In this document: positions 1-5,535 of the stretch, one piece after another
Numbering within the stretch: the first letter of the stretch is position 1
Layout of the letters: each line of letters starts with the position of its first letter
Source of the DNA: JANNVZ01 sp031418455
GTDB lineage: Bacteria; Bacteroidota; Bacteroidia; Flavobacteriales_D; Sanyastnellaceae
Direction of reading: 5' to 3'
DNA: 5,676 nt
Assembly: GCA_031418455.1 (NCBI GenBank)
Contig: JANOXJ010000181.1
Coordinates: 1 to 5,676, forward strand
Notes under the pieces: model-generated
What the model saw: the letters and a program-made list of their open reading frames with translations, nothing else
Told to the model about the DNA's origin: nothing
Databases searched by the model: none
Program-made: the position numbers and the translations under genes

Positions 1-212
1 TCTGCAAACGATTTCCACGATTTTTCCAGGTCTTTGCATTGCACAAATACCTCTTTGGCCCCGCTTTTTATGGCCGCTTCTATGTGCATAGTGTCCATTT
101 TTAAGTGCGACTGAATAATGGAAACCCCATGCTGGTGTGGATTTCCTGAGTATTCATCAGTTGTGAATAACACTGGGCGATTTAAAAAATAAACTTTATA
201 TTTTTGGGCCAT
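1..212 (-). CDS. NUDIX-type hydrolase, N-terminal part (runs off the left edge)
   Basis: Seen: an open frame starts with ATG at 212-210 and runs off the window after 70 codons. It begins MAQKYKVYFLNRPVLF and reaches a segment ending DLEKSWKSFA. Family knowledge: Bacteroidota carry NUDIX proteins beside pyrE whose first 70 or so residues form a short extra domain with a short strand-rich start and a 'DLExxWxxF' segment just before the NUDIX core. The visible part resembles that domain. The NUDIX box itself (GX5EX7REUXEEXGU) would lie outside the window, so catalytic activity and substrate cannot be judged. NUDIX enzymes hydrolyse nucleoside diphosphates linked to another group, normally in the cytoplasm, and no signal peptide is visible. 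The start codon overlaps the divergent pyrE start. It could be another small protein with a similar N-terminus; the assignment rests on that resemblance and the gene context. Confidence 0.65.
   Translation of the reverse strand, partial: MAQKYKVYFLNRPVLFTTDEYSGNPHQHGVSIIQSHLKMDTMHIEAAIKSGAKEVFVQCKDLEKSWKSFA
199..206 (+). promoter_or_regulatory. Putative Bacteroidota -7 promoter element of pyrE
   Basis: The sequence TATTTTTG matches the Bacteroidota sigma-A -7 consensus TAnnTTTG at every fixed position. It ends five bases before the pyrE ATG, so transcription would be expected to start at or within a few bases of the A of the start codon, giving a leaderless or nearly leaderless mRNA. No clear TTTG -33 element is found at the expected spacing (about 176-179), which weakens the call. 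The element lies inside the coding sequence of the divergent NUDIX gene. Confidence 0.45.
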
Positions 213-849
213 GGATAGTAAAGAGAGCGCGTTAAAGGTAGCAGAATTTCTTTTAAAGATAAAAGCGGTGGAATTAAAGCCCGATCAGCCCTTTACATGG
301 GCCAGCGGAATTAAGTCGCCAATTTATTGCGACAATCGCAAAACCTTGTCGTACCCGCAGATTAGAACGTTTTTGCGCCAGCAGTTTGTGGAGACAATAG
401 ATAAATACTACGGCAAGCCAGATGTAATAGCAGGCGTAGCCACTGGCGGCATTGCACTGGGCGCACTGGTAGCGCAGGAGCTGGGTTTGCCCTTTATATA
501 TGTGCGCAGCGAGCCTAAAAAGCACGGCTTAGGCAATCAGATAGAGGGTAATTTGGAAACCGGCCAAACCGTGGTGGTAATAGAAGATTTGATAAGCACC
601 GGAGGCAGCAGCCTCAACGCGGTGAATGCTCTGCGCGAGGCTGGAGCTACTGTAAATGGCATGGCTGCTATATTTACATATGGTTTCGACAAGGCTAAAG
701 ATGCCTTTAAATCATCTAAGTGCAAACTGCACACCTTGTCGGACTACGACACGCTTATAAAGCAAGCTTTAAAAGACAATTATATAAACGAAAAACAAAT
801 GGCTGAGTTAAAAGCCTGGCGCACCAATCCTGAAAAATGGAAGGTGTAA
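211..849 (+). CDS. pyrE: Orotate phosphoribosyltransferase
   Basis: PyrE transfers the phosphoribosyl group of PRPP to orotate, giving orotidine 5'-monophosphate, the fifth step of de novo pyrimidine synthesis in the cytoplasm. The 212 residues are a normal length for the family. Seen in order: the substrate-binding segment TWASGIKSPIYCDNR (29-43), a GVATGGI segment (75-81), the flexible catalytic loop YVRSEPKKHGLGNQIEG (97-113) with Arg99, Lys103, Lys104 and His105, and the PRPP-binding signature VVVIEDLISTGGSS (121-134) with the acidic pair Glu-Asp. All key residues of the family are present. The start is firm: a TAA lies in frame at 190-192 and no other start codon lies between it and ATG 211. 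There is no Shine-Dalgarno sequence. The SRPBCC gene follows after 55 bases on the same strand and is probably cotranscribed. Confidence 0.97.
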   Translation: MDSKESALKVAEFLLKIKAVELKPDQPFTWASGIKSPIYCDNRKTLSYPQIRTFLRQQFVETIDKYYGKPDVIAGVATGGIALGALVAQELGLPFIYVRSEPKKHGLGNQIEGNLETGQTVVVIEDLISTGGSSLNAVNALREAGATVNGMAAIFTYGFDKAKDAFKSSKCKLHTLSDYDTLIKQALKDNYINEKQMAELKAWRTNPEKWKV

Positions 850-904
850 ATACACATGTGACCAAAAGAGTGTTCAATTACAAAAAGAAAAAATACGCAG
901 CAGC

Positions 905-1315
905 ATGACCAATATAGAAAGTAAAACAGCAGTAGTAAATACAGATACAGCAACACTGGTAGAGTTTTTGTCAGACATGAATAATGTAGAAAAGCTACTA
1001 CCACGCGACAAAATTACTGAGTGGAAAAGCGATGAAAAATCATGCTCTTTTAAAATTCAGAATGCCTATACCATAGGTTTAGTATTTGACCATGCCACGC
1101 CTGACAAGGTGGTGTACCAAAGTGCACAAGGTTCGCCATTTGCATTTACACTTACCACATCTGTAGTAGCCAAAGATGGCGCTACACATGCAGGAGTATT
1201 GTGCGAGGCCGACATCAATCCTTTCTTAAAAATGATTGTAGTAAATCCGCTCAAGAATTTGTTTGATTACATGGGCGACAGAATGGAAAAAATTTACAAG
1301 CCACACGAGTCGTAA
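905..1315 (+). CDS. SRPBCC (START/Bet v1-like) fold protein
   Basis: A 136-residue protein without signal peptide or membrane helices. The pattern fits a small SRPBCC domain: a first strand (ESKTAVVNTD, 5-14), a helix carrying VEFLSDMNNVEKLLP (19-33), a run of alternating strands (about 40-105), and a long C-terminal helix starting at NPFLKMIVVNPLKNLF (105-120). The family builds a deep hydrophobic pocket that binds lipids, hormones or other small ligands, but no ligand can be named here. The gene sits 55 bases after pyrE on the same strand; I recall similar genes next to pyrE in other Bacteroidota, so it probably belongs to the same transcript, while a link to pyrimidine synthesis is unproven. 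The leader before ATG 905 is A-rich with no Shine-Dalgarno motif, typical of the phylum. The stop faces the stop of the M61 gene across 10 bases. Confidence 0.75.
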   Translation: MTNIESKTAVVNTDTATLVEFLSDMNNVEKLLPRDKITEWKSDEKSCSFKIQNAYTIGLVFDHATPDKVVYQSAQGSPFAFTLTTSVVAKDGATHAGVLCEADINPFLKMIVVNPLKNLFDYMGDRMEKIYKPHES

Positions 1316-1321
1316 TTAATT

Positions 1322-1338
1322 AGGCTTACGCCTTTATT
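1322..1338 (+). terminator. Weak hairpin between convergent stop codons
   Basis: AGGC (1322-1325) pairs with GCCT (1330-1333) around a TTAC loop, followed by TTATT on the plus strand, just after the SRPBCC stop. Read on the minus strand the loop is GTAA, a GNRA-type tetraloop, and it contains the stop codon of the M61 gene. The stem is only four pairs and the T run is interrupted, so termination here would be weak; it is the only terminator-like structure at this convergent junction. Confidence 0.25.
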
Positions 1339-3056
1339 CCTGTTTTCCATTTATTGCGCAGCGCTGCGCATTCGGCTGGTGCATTTTCATTTACCGTAAC
1401 ACGATATTTTAAAGCCCACACACTGTTGTCATATTTCAGTGTGGTGGTTTTTAATTTTCCTTTTCGCATAAAAGAAATTTCTACTTCGTTTTCAAACATG
1501 CGCATAAGGTGTTGAAAATTTTTGTAGGGAGCAATGCCATTTATAGCCACTATATCATCGCCCACCCACAGCGTAGCCTGGTCGGCAGGTGAGCCCGGCA
1601 TTACACTCTGCACTGCAGCCCTTGTTACATTCTCGTCTACATACAAACCAAGGTATGCCTCGTTCCATTTGGCAGATGGTGTCTCGGTAATTTCCATACC
1701 TAGTGCATTCATACATTGCGTTATGTATGGCATGTAATCTTCTTTGCCATATACTATGTTGCTAAACAGGCTGCTCAAATCTGCGCCAGCCGCTTCGTTT
1801 ATAAGTTGCAAATATTCTTGCGCAGTGTAGCCAATGTTTTTCTTTCCAAATTTTTCGTACAAATTTTTCATTACATCGTCCAACGAAAATTTGCCGTTAG
1901 AAAGTTGCCTTATTTGAATGTCGCAAATAAATGCGATGAGCAAGCCCTCGTTGTAAATAGAAATTTTGCGCCACGGTATGCCCGCACCATAACCATCCAG
2001 CCATGTGTCAAAACTACTGTCGGCCACGCTGTGGTTAAATCTGCCTGGGTTGTCTAAATAAGTTTGTATTGATTCTGAAAGTACATCGCACCACTCAATA
2101 TCATTAAAAGCGCCACTGCGCCATAATAAAAAATCGCCATAGTAGGTAGTTACACCTTCGCACACATAGCCAAGGCGCGAGTAGTTTTCTTTTGTAAAAT
2201 CATAGGGCATCATTTCTATGGGCCGTATGTTTTTTATGTTCCATGTATGAAATAATTCGTGGCAGCTTATGCCCAGTAAATCTTTGAACAAAGCATCGTT
2301 TTGAAAATCGGCAGCGGGGCCCATGGCTATAACGGTGCTGTTGTGATGCTCCACACCATGCCTTACAAAATAGGGCAAAAAGTGAAACAGAAAATGATAC
2401 TCGCCACAAGGTATGTCGCCATACATGGCTATTTGTGTTTTAGTAAATGCTTCAAACTCGCGCAGCAGTCTTGCTTCGTCTAGTTTTACTTCGCCTTGTA
2501 TATGCAAGTGGTACACCACACTGTTTACTGTATACTTCAAATGGAGCATACTGGCGCTAGCTATTAGCGGACAGTCGGCTAGTTGGTCAAAATTATCGGC
2601 TACTAGCACATATGCACTTTTCTTTTTTAGTCCACATGCAATTTCTACTTCTTGTTTTAATTCAAAATGCAATTCATAATTTTCATCTGCTTTGTCTGCA
2701 TTGTAAAAAAAACAATTTACCGGATTTATATACAGTAAATCTTCGTCTAAAAAAGACGAACCTGCATTGAGCTCAGCTGCATAATATTCGTAGCGTATAA
2801 TTACTTCAGTAAGACCAGCGCAGTGCACCTGCCACAGGTCTTTGTTTAATTTTTCGAAATATATTTTTTCGTTGTTGGCATTAAAACTTTGCCACGCGCG
2901 AATGTTTTTAGAAAAATTTCCGAGTTCGTATCTTCCCGGACGCCATGCCGGCAATTGCAAGTTGAGCATGCTTTTGCCATTGGTGGGAATGCGTGCTTCG
3001 AAGCTTATAAAGTGCCTATGCGGAAAAGCTGTAGTAGAAATTTTATAGTGAATCAT
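1326..3056 (-). CDS. M61-family metallopeptidase with C-terminal PDZ domain
   Basis: M61 enzymes (glycyl aminopeptidase family) are zinc peptidases that remove N-terminal residues, often glycine or alanine, from peptides. Seen in the 576 residues: a beta-rich N-terminal domain (about 1-175) with LPAWRPGRYELGNFSKNI (35-52), a GVEHHNS segment (234-240), the zinc site HELFH (266-270) with Glu267 as likely catalytic base, the likely third zinc ligand Glu300 in CEGVTTYYGD, and YNEGLLIAFICDI (368-380), which matches the family's YxxG block. A PDZ domain follows (about 465-545), with LGLYV as probable peptide-binding loop and MPGSPADQA plus GDDIVAINGI as typical blocks. Length and order match the family. 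There is no signal peptide, so a cytoplasmic place is likely. It starts 27 bases after the pafA-like gene on the same strand, which suggests cotranscription. Natural substrate is unknown. Confidence 0.92.
   Translation of the reverse strand: MIHYKISTTAFPHRHFISFEARIPTNGKSMLNLQLPAWRPGRYELGNFSKNIRAWQSFNANNEKIYFEKLNKDLWQVHCAGLTEVIIRYEYYAAELNAGSSFLDEDLLYINPVNCFFYNADKADENYELHFELKQEVEIACGLKKKSAYVLVADNFDQLADCPLIASASMLHLKYTVNSVVYHLHIQGEVKLDEARLLREFEAFTKTQIAMYGDIPCGEYHFLFHFLPYFVRHGVEHHNSTVIAMGPAADFQNDALFKDLLGISCHELFHTWNIKNIRPIEMMPYDFTKENYSRLGYVCEGVTTYYGDFLLWRSGAFNDIEWCDVLSESIQTYLDNPGRFNHSVADSSFDTWLDGYGAGIPWRKISIYNEGLLIAFICDIQIRQLSNGKFSLDDVMKNLYEKFGKKNIGYTAQEYLQLINEAAGADLSSLFSNIVYGKEDYMPYITQCMNALGMEITETPSAKWNEAYLGLYVDENVTRAAVQSVMPGSPADQATLWVGDDIVAINGIAPYKNFQHLMRMFENEVEISFMRKGKLKTTTLKYDNSVWALKYRVTVNENAPAECAALRNKWKTGIKA
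1355..1370. repeat. Perfect 16-base GC-rich palindrome
   Basis: TGCGCAGCGCTGCGCA equals its own reverse complement. It lies within the last 20 codons of the M61 gene (around residues 561-566, the CAAL segment) and 40 bases from the SRPBCC stop. As RNA it could fold into six pairs with a GCGC loop on either strand, but no T run follows on either side, so it is not a standard terminator. It could be a protein-binding site, a 3' stabilising hairpin, or chance from GC-rich codons. Confidence 0.5.
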
Positions 3057-3083
3057 TCTGAGCAGGTGACTGATAAAAAAATA

Positions 3084-4757
3084 TTATTTGGCTATGGCTT
3101 CTATAATCGGTAGTCCTATGCATGCATTAGGAAAACTCATGTTGCAAATGGAACTGATAGTAGGAGCAATGTCAGTAATGTTAGTGCGCTTATAACTTTC
3201 GCCATGTGCTATGCCGCAACCAAAGAATATGCCCGGCACATGGCTGTCATACACATAGGGAGAGCCATGCGTGGTGCCCGTCATTCCGTATTCAATATAG
3301 CCAGGGTGCAGCACATATATTACATCGCCCGACATTTTTGCGCTGTATCCAAGTTGTACATTATTGGCCATAGGAATTTTGCCAGCCTCGCGGTCTAAAT
3401 CTGATGCATTAAATGCCATAGCCACATTGGGTTGGTCTTGTACAAATTGTGCCACTTCCATTTGCATTTGTTTTAGGTTTAATTTTTTTTCTGCTATCAA
3501 TTTTCTATTGAGAAAAATGTTTTGATTGCTCTCGTTTATTACCCAGTCGCCTGCGCCATAAGTGTCTATAAGCATTTGCTCCACGGCCATTTCCAGATTG
3601 TCGCTTTTCCAATATCCGGCACTTGCTTTTTCTTCCATCAAATAACTTGGGGTGGGAGCACCACCATGGTCGGCACTTAAGAAGATGGTGTATTCACCTT
3701 TGCCTACAGTGTTGTCTAAATAATTTAAAAATTCTGCAAGGAGTTTGTCCAGCTTTATATAGCAGTCTTGTGTTTCGCGTGAGTGTATTCCAAACTGATG
3801 GCCTATATAGTCGGTAGATGAAAAACTCATGCACAGCATATCTGTTATGGCATCTTTACCAAGCTGTTCGTTTTCTATAGTGGCTTTGGCAAAATCTATA
3901 GTCATGTTGTTGCCATAGGGTGTAGCTTTTATTAAATCGAAGTTGGAGTTGGCGCTGCGCAGCTCATTTAAGTTATGGGGAAATACTGGGCGAAGAGTTC
4001 CTTTGAAAGGTGATTCAAATGCATTGTTGTCTGCCATGCTTTCATCATAGCATGAGTCAGGCTTTTCCAGTGTCCATGTTTTTTGCATATAACTTTCTGC
4101 AAGTCCGCTTGCATTAAAGTTTTTTACCCACTGTGGCAATTCGGTCATGTACCACGAGCTGGTAGACCACACACCTTCCTGCGCACCTACAAACCAATAA
4201 GCAGCATCGGCCATGCGGCCTGCAGGCAATATGGCACCGCGGTCCTTCATGGCTATGCCTATTACTTTAGAGCGGTTGTTGCTAAACATTTTTAATTCAT
4301 CGCCAAGGGTAGTGGCCAGTAAATATTGAGGCGACATTTTGCCTGCACCAGAGTTGGTGCCTACACCATTCACAGTGCTGTCGCTACTGCAATAAATTAT
4401 TTTGCCCGAGCTGCGCTCGTACCAATCGTTTTGAATAATGCCATGATATGCAGGTGTAGTGCCTGTGAAAATACTTGCATGGCCTGGGCCAGTGTATGTA
4501 GGCATGTAGTTGTATTGCATATTTCTGCATATAAAACCTTCGCCAAGCAGGCGCTTAAAACCATCGTTGCCAAAGTCGTCCCAATAGCGCTCCAGATAAT
4601 CATAGCGCATTTGATCTACTGTAATGCCTACTATAAGTTTTGGTTTTTTGCCATTGGCAGCACTTTGCACCGGAGCCATTATGGTGGGCATGGCAGCGCA
4701 GCTGCTTAGCAGCACCAGAATTATTAAAAATGTTTTTTGTATGAAATAGTTGGACAT
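3084..4757 (-). CDS. PafA-like alkaline phosphatase, predicted lipoprotein
   Basis: A member of the alkaline phosphatase superfamily closest to the PafA phosphomonoesterase of Elizabethkingia (Flavobacterium) meningosepticum. It should release phosphate from organic esters outside the cytoplasm. The first 20 residues are a basic and hydrophobic signal ending in the lipobox LSSC, so Cys20 is probably lipidated. Aligned by eye with PafA, the metal-site residues are all present: Asp48 (VDQM), nucleophile Thr89 (PTYTGPGH), Asp316 and His320 (STDYIGH), Asp363 and His364 (SADHGG), and His497 (GTTHGSP). Asn110 (QNDW) and the pair Lys171/Arg173 (MKDRGAILPAGRM) match the phosphate-binding residues that set monoesterases apart from the related diesterases. 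The 557 residues fit the family. The gene lies 61 bases after the three-helix lipoprotein gene and 27 before the M61 gene. Alternative: a phosphodiesterase of the same superfamily, less likely given the KxR motif. Confidence 0.92.
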   Translation of the reverse strand: MSNYFIQKTFLIILVLLSSCAAMPTIMAPVQSAANGKKPKLIVGITVDQMRYDYLERYWDDFGNDGFKRLLGEGFICRNMQYNYMPTYTGPGHASIFTGTTPAYHGIIQNDWYERSSGKIIYCSSDSTVNGVGTNSGAGKMSPQYLLATTLGDELKMFSNNRSKVIGIAMKDRGAILPAGRMADAAYWFVGAQEGVWSTSSWYMTELPQWVKNFNASGLAESYMQKTWTLEKPDSCYDESMADNNAFESPFKGTLRPVFPHNLNELRSANSNFDLIKATPYGNNMTIDFAKATIENEQLGKDAITDMLCMSFSSTDYIGHQFGIHSRETQDCYIKLDKLLAEFLNYLDNTVGKGEYTIFLSADHGGAPTPSYLMEEKASAGYWKSDNLEMAVEQMLIDTYGAGDWVINESNQNIFLNRKLIAEKKLNLKQMQMEVAQFVQDQPNVAMAFNASDLDREAGKIPMANNVQLGYSAKMSGDVIYVLHPGYIEYGMTGTTHGSPYVYDSHVPGIFFGCGIAHGESYKRTNITDIAPTISSICNMSFPNACIGLPIIEAIAK

Positions 4758-4818
4758 GTGCTTTGTGAAAATGAAATTTTAAAAAAAAATAATTGCGCTG
4801 GGCGGATAGTGTAAAATA
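4758..4818 (-). other. Gap upstream of the phosphatase gene
   Basis: This 61-base gap is the longest non-coding stretch in the window. On the minus strand it reads from a GC-rich patch with a possible three-pair stem (CGC-CCA-GCG, near 4796-4804) into nine consecutive T (4789-4781), then an AT-rich leader with no Shine-Dalgarno motif. The T run could end part of the transcription from the upstream lipoprotein gene, but the stem is too short for a confident terminator. No TAnnTTTG promoter element is found on the minus strand, so a separate promoter for the phosphatase gene is not supported. Confidence 0.4.
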
Positions 4819-5511
4819 TTATGAAATTAACTTTATCAAAATCCATATACCGGCTAAAAGCGCTGCAATGAGGGTAGTCCATAAGTACCACGGAGTTTCC
4901 TGGTCATTAGCATCGAGCACCACTTTGGCTATAATGGCAAACAATGCAGCTAATCCAAAAGTGAGCATGGCTATAATAAAATAGCCAAGTGCTGTCCAGC
5001 CTTCCACTACCAGCGATGCTATAATGCCAATAATGAGTGTGAGTAGGAGCAATCCAAAAGCAATTTTGGCAAGTATTGTTCCCGCTTCGGAACCTTCATT
5101 TTCTACATTGGGTAAAAATGAGGAGATTTTGCTTTCGTAAATGGCTTTTACCTTTTTGGCCGCTTTGGCTTTTATGAGGTTCTTCGCAGGTTTTTTTTCG
5201 TTCGACTGTGCTTCCACATTTTCAGCTAAAGCAGCAGTAGTTTCCTCCTGCACTGCGGCCACGTTTTTTTGATCTGAAAAAGTTTGAGCGTTGCTTTCGT
5301 TAGTGGCTTGGTCAGTGGTAGAATTTAATTCCACAGGTGGGGTTTGTTGTACCTCAGCATCAGGTTCTGTAGTAGCTGTTGTTTGTGTGCTTTTTGCTTT
5401 GCCGTTCCATTCCACATGGTAGCCATCCAGGTATTTTCTTTTTTCTATGGTGCAGGAGTTTAAAAGGCCTACCATAGTTAATAGAAGGAAAAAGATTTTG
5501 ATTGTTTTCAT
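4819..5511 (-). CDS. Lipoprotein with KRKYxxGYHxEW motif and three C-terminal membrane helices
   Basis: Function not recognised. The 230 residues have three parts. First, a signal peptide (MKTIKIFFLLLTMVGLLNSC) ending in a lipobox-like LNSC, with Cys20 as likely lipid site. Directly after it comes KRKYLDGYHVEWNGK (24-38); I have seen similar KRxYxxGYHxxW sequences after the lipid cysteine in other Bacteroidota proteins. Second, a low-complexity linker (about 39-140) rich in Thr, Gln, Glu, Ala and Asn, turning lysine-rich at 106-122. Third, three hydrophobic segments (about 143-169, 173-199, 208-229), enough for three membrane helices, with a short polar loop DANDQETPW (200-208). A lipidated N-terminus combined with inner-membrane helices would anchor both ends in a membrane. 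The gene follows the RidA-family gene after 24 bases, and a hairpin covers its start codon. Alternatively the N-terminal segment is an uncleaved fourth helix. Confidence 0.75.
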   Translation of the reverse strand: MKTIKIFFLLLTMVGLLNSCTIEKRKYLDGYHVEWNGKAKSTQTTATTEPDAEVQQTPPVELNSTTDQATNESNAQTFSDQKNVAAVQEETTAALAENVEAQSNEKKPAKNLIKAKAAKKVKAIYESKISSFLPNVENEGSEAGTILAKIAFGLLLLTLIIGIIASLVVEGWTALGYFIIAMLTFGLAALFAIIAKVVLDANDQETPWYLWTTLIAALLAGIWILIKLIS

Positions 5512-5528
5512 GCTTCAAATATGAAGCA
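5511..5528 (-). promoter_or_regulatory. Inverted repeat covering the lipoprotein start codon
   Basis: TGCTTCA (5511-5517) and TGAAGCA (5522-5528) are exact reverse complements separated by four bases. On the minus-strand mRNA the 3' arm ends in the A of the lipoprotein ATG, so a seven-pair hairpin would sit directly on the translation start. It fills most of the 24-base gap after the RidA-family stop. It could tune translation, act as a binding site, or weakly attenuate readthrough; no T run follows, so it is not a classic terminator. CATATTTG within it matches the -7 consensus TAnnTTTG in all but one fixed position, but no -33 element is seen. Confidence 0.4.
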
Positions 5529-5535
5529 AAATGGA

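Noticed and set aside
853..860. The 8-base palindrome CACATGTG in the pyrE-SRPBCC gap, with a similar GACATGTG at the phosphatase start.
   Set aside because: Too short to fold usefully or to name as an operator, and the second copy is incomplete and includes a start codon; likely chance.
780..1004. A minus-strand open frame across the pyrE-SRPBCC gap, very rich in Leu, Phe and Cys.
   Set aside because: The hydrophobic look comes from the A-rich leader read backwards; it overlaps two well-supported genes and has no recognisable features.
1716..2057. A 113-codon open frame on the plus strand, opposite the M61 gene.
   Set aside because: It is antisense to conserved peptidase sequence and shows no domain pattern; it is best explained as a codon-use shadow.
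4326..4709. A 127-codon open frame on the plus strand, opposite the phosphatase gene.
   Set aside because: It lies wholly antisense to the signal-peptide and catalytic Thr region of a clear gene, its translation has biased composition and no recognisable domain, and no promoter or leader is seen.
4781..4789. Nine consecutive A on the plus strand (T on the minus) as a Rho-independent terminator for the lipoprotein gene.
   Set aside because: The only adjacent stem is three pairs, too weak for a confident call; recorded only as part of the gap description.
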